Source: Ophthalmolycus amberensis
Lineage: Eukaryota > Chordata > Actinopteri > Perciformes > Zoarcidae
Length of the DNA: 64,000 nt
Reading direction: 5' to 3'
NCBI GenBank assembly: GCA_024529925.1
Contig: JAFEUB010001215.1
Span: 1,657,001 to 1,721,000 of the forward strand
The notes under the pieces are model-generated. The model did no database searches, was not told where the DNA came from, and saw nothing but the letters and a program-made list of their open reading frames with translations. Positions 31,975 through 43,931 of the stretch are shown piece by piece. Within the stretch, counting starts at the first letter, position 1. Each line of letters starts with the position of its first letter. Position numbers and translations under genes: made by a program.

Positions 31975-34749
31975 ATGACAATTACATTGAAAACTCTCAC
32001 CGTTGTTAACAGCAGACATCAAATTCTTTCAGATACACACTTGACGATTGCATTGGATAACTCTCATACAGTATCTCAAAGTACTCATCAAGTTGGTTCA
32101 GAAACACATTTGACAATTACAATGGAAAACTCTCGTACAGTATTTCACACCAGAAACCAAGTTGGTTCAAAGATGGAATTAAATTCCAAAGAGGTTGAAC
32201 CTCCAATGGATTTTTACCTCAGTTCACTGGAGGAACAAGTAAGATGTGAACTGTTGGACAGCGAGGCGAGGCTCACCCGAACAACAACTAAGGACAGAGT
32301 CCTCCTAGAAATTAATGAAGACCGTCTTCAACATTTTCTAGATGTTCTCCACGAAAAGACCGAGGAGGAGATGAACATATCTAAGATGTTCTGTCAGGCT
32401 AACGCCAAGCTGAAGCTGAAAAATTGTCATCTACGATGGCAAGAGGAGAAGTCTTCCTATCAAGCCCAGTTGGACGAACAGAGAGCGGAGACAAACAGGA
32501 TCGCAGCAGCTCTGAAAGACACACAGGACCTGCTGGAGACTGCCCGTCACTTTCAACCTAAAACTACCACCGAGGAGGAGATGGAGGTATCTAAGAACCT
32601 CTGTCAGGCTGCTGTTGATAAACACTTAGATGTCATCAGTCAGCTCAAGGAGGCTCTTTATAAGGCCGAACAGGAGCTGAAAAATGGACATCTACAATGG
32701 CAAGAGGAGAAGTCCTCCCTCAAAGCACGCCAGCAAAACAACTGTGACCACTTTCACTCCCAGGTGCAGGTCATCGCATCCATTCGCTCACAAGAGCAGG
32801 AAGCAGTAAAACAGAAGCTGGAAAAAGCTCAGGCTTTCTACAAAGCCGAGCTGGACGAACAAAACGCGGAGACAAACAGGATCGCAGCAGCTCTGAAAGA
32901 AACACAGGACCTGCTGGAGACTGAGCGTGTTCAACATAAAACTACCACCAAGGCTGAGTTGGAGATATCTAAGAATCTCTGTCAGGCTAGAATTGTTGAA
33001 CTGGTAGATGACAACAGTAAGCTCAAGGCAGCCTTTATCAAGGCTCAGAATGAGCTGAAGAATAGAGATTTACTGTGGCAACAGGAGAAGTCTTCCTACT
33101 TGGATCGGAATAAAAAAGCCTGGGGACTTTATCATACTCTGGTGAAGACCACAGCTGATTCTGGAAGAATGGAGAAGGAGGCTAAGCAGACGCTGCAGAG
33201 ATTCCAGGCAGACCATGAAGGCCAGCTGGAGGAGCAGAGAGCGGAGACAAACAGGATCGCAGCAGCTCTGAAAGAAACACAGGACCTGCTGGAGACCGAG
33301 CGTCTCCGTTTCCAGGAACAGTCATCCCTCACGGCACACCTGGAAAAAACCTGCAGGGACCACGATCATGCCCAGCTGAAGAACATAGCTACTCTTCAAA
33401 CATTGGAGGAGAAAGCTACGCAGATGGTCAAAATAGACCAGGTGTCCCAAGCCCAGCTCGACGAACAAAACGCGGAGACAAACAGGATCGCAGCAGCTCT
33501 GAAAGAAACACAGGACCTGCTGGAGACTGAGCGTGTTCAACATAAAACTACCACCAAGGCTGAGTTGGAGATATCTAAGAATCTCTATCAGGCTAGAATT
33601 GTTGAACTGGTAGATGACAACAGTAAGCTCAAGGCAGCCTTTATCAAGGCTCAGAATGAGCTGAAGAATAGAGATTTACTGTGGCAACAGGAGAAGTCTT
33701 CCTACTTGGATCGGAATAAAAAAGCCTGGGGACTTTATCATACTCTGGTGAAGACCACAGCTGATTCTGGAAGAATGGAGAAGGAGGCTAAGCAGACGCT
33801 GCAGAGATTCCAGGCAGACCATGAAGGCCAGCTGGAGGAGCAGAGAGCGGAGACAAACAGGATCGCAGCAGCTCTGAACGAAACACAGGACCTGCTGGAG
33901 ACTGAGCGTGTTCAACATAAAACTACCACCAAGGCTGAGTTGGAGATATCTAAGAATCTCTGTCAGGCTAGAATTGTTGAACTGGTAGATGACAACAGTA
34001 AGCTCAAGGCAGCCTTTATCAAGGCTCAGAATGAGCTGAAGAATAGAGATTTACTGTGGCAACAGGAGAAGTCTTCCTACATGGCTCAGAATAAAAAAAC
34101 CTGGGGACTTTATCATACTCTGGTGAAGATCACAGCTGATTCTGGAAGAATGGAGAAGGAGGCTAAGCAGAAGCTGCAGAGATTCCAGGCAGAACATGAA
34201 GGCCAGCTGGAGGAACAGAGAGCGGAGACAAACAGGATCGCAGCAGCTCTGAAAGAAACACAGGACCTGCTGGAGACTGAGCGTCTCGGTTTCCAGGAAC
34301 AGTCATCCCTCACGGCACACCTGGAAAGAACCTGCAGGGACCACGATCATGCCCAGCTGAAGAACATAGCTACTCTTCAAACATTGGAGGAGAAAGCTAC
34401 GCAGATGGTCAAAAGAGACCAGGCGTCCCAAGCCCAGCTCGACGAACAAAGAGCGGAGACAAACAGCATCGCAGCAGCTCTGAAAGAAACACAGGACCTG
34501 CTGGAGACTGAGCGTGTTCAACATAAAACTACCACCAAGGCTGACTTGGAGATATTTGAGAATCTCTGTCTGGCTCTGTATGAGACAAACAGGATCAAAG
34601 CAGCCCAGAAAAATACAGAAGATCTGTTAGGAGCTGAGCGTTCTCTTCGGCAGCAGGAGAAGTGCATCCATCAGGCCACCGAAGAAGATCTTCAGAACCG
34701 CATCACCAACATGCAGAAGAAGAAGAAAAAATGGTTCAAACTCTTCTAA
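31975..34749 (+). CDS. Repetitive coiled-coil protein, copy 2 (924 aa, intact)
   Basis: I do not recognise the family. The frame is a single 924-codon exon. Residues 1-66 are three degenerate repeats of about 22 residues (a SETHLTITMENSRT-like pattern) rich in T, S and H; an alternative start is M67. From about residue 80 to the end the protein is highly charged, rich in E, K, Q and A, with heptad-like spacing that predicts a long coiled coil. A core motif, AETNRIAAALKETQDLLE, recurs seven times, with preceding leucines at about 166, 293, 418, 495, 620, 745 and 822, and once in degenerate form near 866. Blocks 2 and 4 are one 202-residue (606-bp) higher-order repeat apart. The end, KKKKKWFKLF, is basic then aromatic and could bind membrane or acidic partners (inference). 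No signal peptide or transmembrane segment is seen. Upstream exons are possible, as a splice-acceptor-like TTCTTTCAG lies just inside the frame. It could be a structural or scaffold protein. Confidence 0.65.
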   Translation: MTITLKTLTVVNSRHQILSDTHLTIALDNSHTVSQSTHQVGSETHLTITMENSRTVFHTRNQVGSKMELNSKEVEPPMDFYLSSLEEQVRCELLDSEARLTRTTTKDRVLLEINEDRLQHFLDVLHEKTEEEMNISKMFCQANAKLKLKNCHLRWQEEKSSYQAQLDEQRAETNRIAAALKDTQDLLETARHFQPKTTTEEEMEVSKNLCQAAVDKHLDVISQLKEALYKAEQELKNGHLQWQEEKSSLKARQQNNCDHFHSQVQVIASIRSQEQEAVKQKLEKAQAFYKAELDEQNAETNRIAAALKETQDLLETERVQHKTTTKAELEISKNLCQARIVELVDDNSKLKAAFIKAQNELKNRDLLWQQEKSSYLDRNKKAWGLYHTLVKTTADSGRMEKEAKQTLQRFQADHEGQLEEQRAETNRIAAALKETQDLLETERLRFQEQSSLTAHLEKTCRDHDHAQLKNIATLQTLEEKATQMVKIDQVSQAQLDEQNAETNRIAAALKETQDLLETERVQHKTTTKAELEISKNLYQARIVELVDDNSKLKAAFIKAQNELKNRDLLWQQEKSSYLDRNKKAWGLYHTLVKTTADSGRMEKEAKQTLQRFQADHEGQLEEQRAETNRIAAALNETQDLLETERVQHKTTTKAELEISKNLCQARIVELVDDNSKLKAAFIKAQNELKNRDLLWQQEKSSYMAQNKKTWGLYHTLVKITADSGRMEKEAKQKLQRFQAEHEGQLEEQRAETNRIAAALKETQDLLETERLGFQEQSSLTAHLERTCRDHDHAQLKNIATLQTLEEKATQMVKRDQASQAQLDEQRAETNSIAAALKETQDLLETERVQHKTTTKADLEIFENLCLALYETNRIKAAQKNTEDLLGAERSLRQQEKCIHQATEEDLQNRITNMQKKKKKWFKLF

Positions 34750-34806
34750 TGCCTGGCTCCCTACTGTCAAAACATCAGACAGTAAAACACTGACGGGGTA
34801 CATTGT

Positions 34807-35268
34807 ACTGCACGGGTACTTCTGGTACTTTTAAGTACATCTTGCTGATTATAACATACTTGACTAAGGTTTTGAATGCAGGACTTTTACTCGTCGTGTA
34901 TTGTTTCATCAGTATGGTATTAGTACTTTTACTATAGTGAAGGATCTGAATCATTTATCCTCCACTAATTACTTGTAAGTGAGTTTGGCAAACAGTTAAT
35001 GTACAAAGAGTGGTTCTTAACCCTGGCTCCAGATCCTTGACCGGATCAGGGATCTGGAGCCCCTAACCCTAACCACTCTTTGTATATGAACTGTTTGCCA
35101 GACTCACTTACAAGTAATTAGTGGAGGAAAATGTATTCAGATCCTTCACTGCAGTAAAAGTACTAATACCTACTGATGAAACAATCCACGACGAGTGAAA
35201 GTCCTGCATTCAAAACCTTAGTCAAGTATGTTATAATCAGCAAGATACAGTGGAAGTACCCGTGCAGT
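34807..35268. repeat. 462-bp foldback palindrome, unit 2
   Basis: Same structure and spacing after the stop codon as in unit 1. No copy-specific change was noticed. Confidence 0.8.
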
Positions 35269-35484
35269 GAATAACCCCACGCCCCTAGGGTTCATTCTGT
35301 ACACACGACATCATTGCACTTCTGTCCATCCTGGGAGAGGGATCCCTCCTCTGTTGCTTTCCCACAGGTTTCTTCCTCTTTCTCCCTGTTGAAGGGTTTT
35401 TTGGGGGAGTTTTTCCTGTTTCGATGCGAGGGTTCTGGGACAAGAGGATGTCGTATGTGTACAGATTGTAAAACCCTCTGAGGC

Positions 35485-35516
35485 AAAAAAAAAAACAAAA
35501 AAAATATATATACATC

Positions 35517-35560
<44 letters not shown>

Positions 35561-35956
35561 CAAAAACAAAAAAAATATATATATATATATATATATATAA
35601 AAAAAAGAAAAAAAAAAAAAAAAAAAATCTCCTCCGCGAATCGCCACCTTATCGTGGTGGAGGAGTTTGAGTGGCTCAGTGATCCTGGGAGCTATGTTGT
35701 CCGGGGCATTAGCCCAAGGCAAAGAGGTTTCAGGGGAGAGCCCAGACTAAGAGCGGTTCAAAACGACCCATAGATAGCCCACGGACTTTAGCCACCTCGC
35801 CCGGACCAGGGAAACCGGGGCACCCTCCCGGAGCCAGACCCAGGAGGGGAGCTCGTAGGTGAGCGTCTGGTGGCCGGGCCTTTGCCCATGGGGCCCGGTC
35901 GGGCTCAGCCCGAATAAACACCATGGAGCAGCCCCCCTGTGGACCCACCACTATAG
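35485..35956 (+). repeat. A-rich/(TA)n tract plus GC-rich block, unit 2
   Basis: The TA run after 35,520 is longer than in unit 1, while the following A-rich runs are shorter. The bracketing 19-bp repeats are at 35,466-35,484 and 36,171-36,189. Confidence 0.45.
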
Positions 35957-36897
35957 AAAAATAGTTTGAACAAAAAATTGATCATCTCTCCTCTCTGCTC
36001 GCCCATTATTTTTATTCATTTGCTGCCATAGGGTGCACCCTTTTCATTTAGGATCTCATTTGTGTACTAGGAAGGACACAAAAATAGCTGCAGTAAAAGG
36101 CCTCGAAAGAGCACCCTGGCATCAGGTGAAACTGAAGAAGAAGAGAAAGGAATAACTTCAATAGTTCAGCTTGTAAAACCCTCTGAGGCTAATTTAAAAA
36201 AAATTAAAAATTGTAAAACATTTAAAATAAATTTAATTGAATGTGTGTTTTAATTATGTCATGCTTGTAAATCGTTGTTGAAAATTCTAAGTTGTAATAC
36301 GGTCATGTTTAATATTTTAATGTGTAAAATTTTGATGTATAAATTCAGGTTCTCATTTGCACCCAACAGCCTGAAAATATACAGTAAGTTGGCTCAACTG
36401 ATTTGACATGTTGGCCCAAATATAGTGTCTATAGTCTGTTGGTCATCTAAAGAGAATAATTAAATTAAAAACACCTGAACATTACTTTCTGCAACATTTT
36501 GCTGGTTTAGTACGAGTCTAAAGTGGCTTAAGAACTTAAGGCAAGAAGGTTCATTTAATGTCACAGCACCTTTCAAACACAGCTGCAATTCAAGGTTTTA
36601 TGGCAAGGAAATGCATTCGAAAGGTTAATATATCCAGCATCCAGCAGCAGAAGTGAGCAGAGGGCTGTAAAGACCCGCTGACGACATCATCAACTGTCTG
36701 AAGAGACCTGAAGCCCCGCCAAACCAAACTGTGTCTGAGGGGGCAGAGAGGAGACACCTCTGCTCACAGACAAGGCCAAGGCTGTGTATGGAAGTGCATG
36801 TGAAAATACACAATAGTGTGTGTGGTTTGAATCTATACCAGATCAGAAAGATAGCTAAAAGATAATCACACACTTACATGAGTGACTGTCTTTTAAC

Positions 36898-38107
36898 CAG
36901 TGGCGGGCCGTCAGGGCCTGCACGGTCTTCTCTGCTGGCCTAAACAGAATCACAAAGCTATTTATATATTTTTTTAAATAAATAAAAAAATTATAATTTA
37001 TTTTATAATTTAACAATTTTCTGAAATGCACTACATGTATTATCATTTATAAAAATATTTTCCCATTATCTTATTTCCTCATTGCACAGCTACTGTCTTC
37101 CTCAGTTGCTCTCAGTTGCTCTCAGATCTCACCTGTGTGTCTATGCCAGATGCCTGCAGACTCTCTCCTGCCGCCAGTGCAGATTAAAGTACATGGGGAC
37201 GATATTGTTGATTGTCATAGTGTTCAACCAATCAGATCTTTAGTTTGACATGTTGGGCGTATTCTTTGACGTGTCAGCGGCAGCTAGCCGCCTATAATGA
37301 CGTCAGCATTACGTGCCGCTCGTGTCCAGGTGCACGCGCTGCCGCGATGCAGAGTGTGCTGTGATTGGTCAGTGGGCGAGCACGTGACTATCGTGAATCG
37401 AAACTTAACTTGCCAGCAGAGCTTAGTTGGAGGAGTAAGACTTCAAATTGAAAGATATGGAAGACATTATAACATCTTTAGGGTTTTGCCTGGTGTAGAT
37501 TTTTTTTTTTTACCAAGCTTTGTTTTTTTAACACTCAATGGCTGAAGGAGGAGGAGAAACGGATTTAGTGGCGGAGTTACTGACAACCCTTTCATGAAAA
37601 GCTGGACGAAATGGTCAGTCAACCCCACAGCTAGCAGCCTGACTCAGCCAGGAAAAGGATTTGTATGAACGGTATTTCTTGCTGACAGCGTCGGAGAAGC
37701 GTTGCACATTTTATGTCTGGGAATGCGTTTCATTTTAAGTGAGCTGTTGGTGTTTGGAGCTACGCTAACCTGAGGACGCCATAGCATTTGAAAACTTTTG
37801 GAGAGACTCAAGTGGATCTACAACTCAACGAACACGTTCGCAGGGAAACTGCTCCACAAACGCGGCCTGGCGTGAGGTCTGCGCCGGCGGAGGTGTTTTT
37901 TTACATAGTAACGTTACGACTGTTCATTTGTCTATCGTGTCGTTTTTATGAATAATATTTGAATGGCTCGTGCTCTTGTGTGGTGGAATGCGTGGATCTG
38001 CTGCAGGTTTGCTGGATTGATGCTTCATAATGAGGTTATTAGGAGGTAATTCAACTGTAGTAGGACAGCACTGAAGGCCCAGGTCTAAAATCCACAGCCC
38101 GCCACTG
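36898..38107. mobile_element. Non-autonomous hAT element, unit 3
   Basis: Same ends and target duplication as in the other units; 1210 bp. Confidence 0.9.
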
Positions 38108-38619
38108 CTTTTAACCTATTTTGTAGCAAGAGTGCAAGCCCCATGGATAAAAATATGAAAGTGACACGACTAGAGTTTGTCACACGTTTTTAGATGCAAC
38201 ATGTGAACGGCCCCGGACCATGCTACTAGTGTGTTGAGCTAAATGCTAACAGTAGCATTCAGTGGCGGCTGGTGGAAAATGTTCTAGGTAGGGCTGTGCC
38301 ACATCCAATCAATTTCAGCAAACATCCCAGAATGATGTAATGCAAAACAAAATGAAGGTATCAAACACGCATTATTACTTTGCAGTTAAATATTTAACAT
38401 TTATTCCAACATGAAAGAAAGCAGTAAATAACACTTAACACTTAAACAAACACATCAGGACATCGTATTTTTGTCCCCCTCACAAGCAATTCAGTACAAT
38501 ATAATAATATATATATCATATAATAATATTCTGTATAATATAATAATATATATATCATATAATAATACTCACTATAATATAAAACACAGACATATATATA
38601 TATAATTATTTATTTATAA

Positions 38620-39678
38620 CTATATATCCATTTGCAGGTGCTTCTTATCCCTTAGACCGCTGTGCTCGTTGAAAATAGCATGGAGTCTGGCGTAATAGTC
38701 TGCTACAGTTTCACCAGGCTTTTGCTTGCATGATGTTGTTTTTGTCATGTTGATTCTCGGCGGGAAAGCAATTGTCAAAGCTGTAACCAGTAGGTAATCA
38801 TGTCTCTATATGCAGCATTGTCAACGTGATCCCAGTTGGTTTGTACCTGTCTGGCATTTCCTTGACATGCTGCTCGAACCTTGGCATAGTTGGCTGGGCA
38901 ATGTTTCTTCATGAGGAGGCGTCTGAGTTCTCCTTCAGTGGGGCTAAACTCACGGCAGAATACGATAACTTCATCACCAAACTTTGTGCCTGATACTTGA
39001 GGGTCTGGCAGATGTGCCAGGGCGTCGGTCATGTCTCTGTCAGTCCAGGGTCTGTGGACCATCATTGCTCCATCTGGACCTGCCACTTGGACCATCGGGA
39101 ATGAGAGTTCAGGTCTTTCCTCGTCGTCGGTTCATGGTCCTCGTCCACTTCTGGTGTCACATGAGTGGTTGTAGGAACCTCTCACTGCGTCTCCAGTTGT
39201 TCCCAGGTCCTCATGTGACTTGGCTGGGCTGCCTAGTTGGGACATGGCGTGTGCGGCCTGCTGCATGAGGTTGGCGACGGAGGAGATCGTGCTCGTGAGG
39301 TTGCTGGCAGGAGTGCTGGTTGGAGATGGGTCGAAGTCAGGCTGTCTTTGGTGTGGGCGGGCCTTGCTGTGCTGCTGGACCGGGTGGAGGGGCCACATAT
39401 GGTGGAGGTGGGGGAGGACATGCGTCCAGTTCAGGATCCACCCTGTGCAGTGAGGGATAGAGAGAAGAAGATTTCTGAGAAGCTTTATCTGCCTCTTTCT
39501 CATTTGGTTTATCTACTTTAGACATATTTTTACACTGTTTCTTTCTTTCCATACTTTCAGATTCATCCTTCCACATTTTCAAACTTATTTTGTGACTTTC
39601 TATCATTTCTATAACTTTTTTAACCTGATCTGTGAAATGATCCTCCTTGAGGAAACCCACATTCATTAACCCATTCAT
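38620..39678 (-). pseudogene. Retroviral gag fossil, unit 3
   Basis: Same shared lesions as units 1 and 2. It additionally lacks one TCG triplet (one acidic codon in the gag reading direction) between the in-frame stop and the capsid-like part. Confidence 0.65.
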
Positions 39679-40874
39679 TCAGATGTTAACAACTCATTTC
39701 ACCATACTTTTTCTTCATGAAAATGACATTAAGCCCTTCAGGTGGAGGAACCTGGTTACTTCCCTGTAATGCAATTGTAAGTAAAATTGCATTTAAAGAA
39801 CTGAAAAACGATAAAAACAAAAAAAAATGTTCATGTTACAATTGGTTATAATCACTTTATGGCAACTGCAAAATTGTTGATTTTCATATCAGTTCAGTAT
39901 CTAGAGCTGTAAGATAATTAGTTTCCGTCCAGATTGACTGGTCTAGCAATGTTTCATATGTTATGTGTAGTTATAATCTCCATGAAGAATCTCAACTACT
40001 TTCCAACGGTGCGGATATATCCTAGCAACTAGTCTTATAATGTTGTAGATGTGAATTTAGCTGCTTTGATTTCGTGTTTAGAATAATATTGTAGATCTGA
40101 TATGAAAATGTAGCATCTTTTACAATGTTTAAAATGTGAAGTACAGTTGTTTCATTTATTGAATGAGTTACAACTTTTGTACCATCCATGCTGACTCGAC
40201 TAGTCTGGGAATGTGCTATAAGTTACACATTTATCTTTAATATCAAATGTATTATTGTTAGATGAATTAAGTGTCCAGTGCCATACAGTTTGTTTTGTCC
40301 AGTTTGACATCATATTCTTGTAATGTTCAATTTGAACATAGTTGAAGGAAATTATTTTAATAAAAGAGTTGAATTATTAATTGACACTTATATTTGTTAA
40401 TTTTTCCACTAAATGTCCAATGACATCAGCACATTCATTATTCTAGTGTTATAGTTGTGGGTAATTATTAAAGCATCTTTTATTACCTACAAATAAGACA
40501 CCAAGATCATTCAAATCGGGGAAATCCAAAGTTTTATTAAGAAACCAAATTTTCGGGAGGCCCAATTAGCGGCCATCTTGGATTTTTGAATGGCCAATCA
40601 GGCAGGTTTGACCAGATACCAAGATTTCATGCTTGTATCATAATTTGCACGATTAATCTACTATCTGCCCAACTACATAAAACATTACACAATCATTTAT
40701 ATCAGCATTTTAAGAGGATTTATATTTTTTATTTATATATCTATATATATATATATATGGTTACATATAGTTTCATTTCTTTGCCATATTGTAAGGAACA
40801 TGAGAAATCATTACATTCATGAATTCAAAGATAAACATTCAATCTGGTATCCATAGTAACGATGCCATCAAGGA

Positions 40875-41047
40875 CTCCATGGATAGAATGTTGTCCTGAT
40901 GACATCACGCATTCTGTGCCTTTTAATGTTGAGGTCTCCATGGATAGAATGTTGTCCTGATGACATCACAGATTCTGTGCCTTTAATGTTGAGGTCTCCA
41001 TGGATATAGAATGCTTTCCTGATGACATCACGGATTCTCAGCTTCAT
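40875..41047 (+). promoter_or_regulatory. Three tandem ~61-bp CRE/ATF-like repeats, unit 3
   Basis: All three TGACATCA cores are conserved as in unit 1. Confidence 0.45.
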
Positions 41048-41102
41048 ATAGTCCCTGCACATTCCTTAACACATTTGAGGGCAGACATTAACATACGCAC
41101 AG

Positions 41103-43874
41103 ATGACAATTACATTGAAAACTCTCACCGTTGTTAACAGCAGACATCAAATTCTTTCAGATACACACTTGACGATTGCATTGGATAACTCTCATACAGT
41201 ATCTCAAAGTACTCAAGTTGGTTCAGAAACACATTTGACAATTACAATGGAAAACTCTCGTACAGTATTTCACACCAGAAACCAAGTTGGTTCAAAGATG
41301 GAATTAAATTCCAAAGAGGTTGAACCTCCAATGGATTTTTACCTCAGTTCACTGGAGGAACAAGTAAGATGTGAACTGTTGGACAGCGAGGCGAGGCTCA
41401 CCCGAACAACAACTAAGGACAGAGTCCTCCTAGAAATTAATGAAGACCGTCTTCAACATTTTCTAGATGTTCTCCACGAAAAGACCGAGGAGGAGATGGA
41501 CATATCTAAGATGTTCTGTCAGGCTAACGCCAAGCTGAAGCTGAAAAATTGTCATCTACGATGGCAAGAGGAGAAGTCTTCCTATCAAGCCCAGTTGGAC
41601 GAACAGAGAGCGGAGACAAACAGGATCGCAGCAGCTCTGAAAGACACACAGGACCTGCTGGAGACTGCCCGTCACTTTCAACCTAAAACTACCACCGAGG
41701 AGGAGATGGAGGTATCTAAGAACCTCTGTCAGGCTGCTGTTGATAAACACTTAGATGTCATCAGTCAGCTCAAGGAGGCTCTTTATAAGGCCGAACAGGA
41801 GCTGAAAAATGGACATCTACAATGGCAAGAGGAGAAGTCCTCCCTCAAAGCACGCCAGCAAAACAACTGTGACCACTTTCACTCCCAGGTGCAGGTCATC
41901 GCATCCATTCGCTCACAAGAGCAGGAAGCAGTAAAACAGAAGCTGGAAAAAGCTCAGGCTTTCTACAAAGCCGAGCTGGACGAACAGAGAGCGGAGACAA
42001 ACAGGATCGCAGCAGCTCTGAAAGAAACACAGGACCTGCTGGAGACTGAGCGTGTTCAACATAAAACTACCACCAAGGCTGAGTTGGAGATATCTAAGAA
42101 TCTCTGTCAGGCTAGAATTGTTGAACTGGTAGATGACAACAGTAAGCTCAAGGCAGCCTTTATCAAGGCTCAGAATGAGCTGAAGAATAGAGATTTACTG
42201 TGGCAACAGGAGAAGTCTTCCTACTTGGATCGGAATAAAAAAGCCTGGGGACTTTATCATACTCTGGTGAAGACCACAGCTGATTCTGGAAGAATGGAGA
42301 AGGAGGCTAAGCAGACGCTGCAGAGATTCCAGGCAGACCATGAAGGCCAGCTGGAGGAGCAGAGAGCGGAGACAAACAGGATCGCAGCAGCTCTGAAAGA
42401 AACACAGGACCTGCTGGAGACCGAGCGTCTCCGTTTCCAGGAACAGTCATCCCTCACGGCACACCTGGAAAAAACCTGCAGGGACCACGATCATGCCCAG
42501 CTGAAGAACATAGCTACTCTTCAAACATTGGAGGAGAAAGCTACGCAGATGGTCAAAATAGACCAGGTGTCCCAAGCCCAGCTCGACGAACAAAACGCGG
42601 AGACAAACAGGATCGCAGCAGCTCTGAAAGAAACACAGGACCTGCTGGAGACTGAGCGTGTTCAACATAAAACTACCACCAAGGCTGAGTTGGAGATATC
42701 TAAGAATCTCTATCAGGCTAGAATTGTTGAACTGGTAGATGACAACAGTAAGCTCAAGGCAGCCTTTATCAAGGCTCAGAATGAGCTGAAGAATAGAGAT
42801 TTACTGTGGCAACAGGAGAAGTCTTCCTACTTGGATCGGAATAAAAAAGCCTGGGGACTTTATCATACTCTGGTGAAGACCACAGCTGATTCTGGAAGAA
42901 TGGAGAAGGAGGCTAAGCAGACGCTGCAGAGATTCCAGGCAGACCATGAAGGCCAGCTGGAGGAGCAGAGAGCGGAGACAAACAGGATCGCAGCAGCTCT
43001 GAACGAAACACAGGACCTGCTGGAGACTGAGCGTGTTCAACATAAAACTACCACCAAGGCTGAGTTGGAGATATCTAAGAATCTCTGTCAGGCTAGAATT
43101 GTTGAACTGGTAGATGACAACAGTAAGCTCAAGGCAGCCTTTATCAAGGCTCAGAATGAGCTGAAGAATAGAGATTTACTGTGGCAACAGGAGAAGTCTT
43201 CCTACATGGCTCAGAATAAAAAAACCTGGGGACTTTATCATACTCTGGTGAAGATCACAGCTGATTCTGGAAGAATGGAGAAGGAGGCTAAGCAGAAGCT
43301 GCAGAGATTCCAGGCAGAACATGAAGGCCAGCTGGAGGAACAGAGAGCGGAGACAAACAGGATCGCAGCAGCTCTGAAAGAAACACAGGACCTGCTGGAG
43401 ACTGAGCGTCTCGGTTTCCAGGAACAGTCATCCCTCACGGCACACCTGGAAAGAACCTGCAGGGACCACGATCATGCCCAGCTGAAGAACATAGCTACTC
43501 TTCAAACATTGGAGGAGAAAGCTACGCAGATGGTCAAAAGAGACCAGGCGTCCCAAGCCCAGCTCGACGAACAAAGAGCGGAGACAAACAGCATCGCAGC
43601 AGCTCTGAAAGAAACACAGGACCTGCTGGAGACTGAGCGTGTTCAACATAAAACTACCACCAAGGCTGACTTGGAGATATTTGAGAATCTCTGTCTGGCT
43701 CTGTATGAGACAAACAGGATCAAAGCAGCCCAGAAAAATACAGAAGATCTGTTAGGAGCTGAGCGTTCTCTTCGGCAGCAGGAGAAGTGCATCCATCAGG
43801 CCACCGAAGAAGATCTTCAGAACCGCATCACCAACATGCAGAAGAAGAAGAAAAAATGGTTCAAACTCTTCTAA
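41103..43874 (+). CDS. Repetitive coiled-coil protein, copy 3 (923 aa, intact)
   Basis: Full-length frame with the same seven core blocks, 202-residue higher-order repeat and KKKKKWFKLF end as copy 2. Differences from copy 2 are small and in frame. One histidine is missing in the second N-terminal repeat (SQSTQVG instead of SQSTHQVG), an Asn is replaced by Asp before ISKMFCQ, and block 2 reads DEQRAETN instead of DEQNAETN. The last change involves several adjacent bases and equals the sequence of other blocks, so it looks like internal gene conversion and not point mutation. All changes keep the frame open, which is compatible with, but does not prove, selection on the protein. Confidence 0.65.
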   Translation: MTITLKTLTVVNSRHQILSDTHLTIALDNSHTVSQSTQVGSETHLTITMENSRTVFHTRNQVGSKMELNSKEVEPPMDFYLSSLEEQVRCELLDSEARLTRTTTKDRVLLEINEDRLQHFLDVLHEKTEEEMDISKMFCQANAKLKLKNCHLRWQEEKSSYQAQLDEQRAETNRIAAALKDTQDLLETARHFQPKTTTEEEMEVSKNLCQAAVDKHLDVISQLKEALYKAEQELKNGHLQWQEEKSSLKARQQNNCDHFHSQVQVIASIRSQEQEAVKQKLEKAQAFYKAELDEQRAETNRIAAALKETQDLLETERVQHKTTTKAELEISKNLCQARIVELVDDNSKLKAAFIKAQNELKNRDLLWQQEKSSYLDRNKKAWGLYHTLVKTTADSGRMEKEAKQTLQRFQADHEGQLEEQRAETNRIAAALKETQDLLETERLRFQEQSSLTAHLEKTCRDHDHAQLKNIATLQTLEEKATQMVKIDQVSQAQLDEQNAETNRIAAALKETQDLLETERVQHKTTTKAELEISKNLYQARIVELVDDNSKLKAAFIKAQNELKNRDLLWQQEKSSYLDRNKKAWGLYHTLVKTTADSGRMEKEAKQTLQRFQADHEGQLEEQRAETNRIAAALNETQDLLETERVQHKTTTKAELEISKNLCQARIVELVDDNSKLKAAFIKAQNELKNRDLLWQQEKSSYMAQNKKTWGLYHTLVKITADSGRMEKEAKQKLQRFQAEHEGQLEEQRAETNRIAAALKETQDLLETERLGFQEQSSLTAHLERTCRDHDHAQLKNIATLQTLEEKATQMVKRDQASQAQLDEQRAETNSIAAALKETQDLLETERVQHKTTTKADLEIFENLCLALYETNRIKAAQKNTEDLLGAERSLRQQEKCIHQATEEDLQNRITNMQKKKKKWFKLF

Positions 43875-43931
43875 TGCCTGGCTCCCTACTGTCAAAACAT
43901 CAGACAGTAAAACACTGACGGGGTACATTGT

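Larger units (their letters stand above)
27588..36720 (+). repeat. Tandem unit 2 of 4 (9133 bp)
   Basis: The second copy. Compared with unit 1 it carries TATGGAAG in the leader, one extra T in the poly-T run of the hAT element (near 28,770), GATTGAGG instead of GATTGATG near 28,886, and an open coiled-coil frame. Microsatellite lengths also differ (the TA run after 35,521), which argues that this is a real separate copy and not an assembly echo. Confidence 0.97.

Noticed and set aside
32431..34524. Several 64-80 codon minus-strand frames inside the coiled-coil gene (and equivalents in the other copies)
   Set aside because: They are antisense shadows of the repeated, low-stop coding frame; they recur with its internal repeats and have L/C/S/F-rich nonsense composition.
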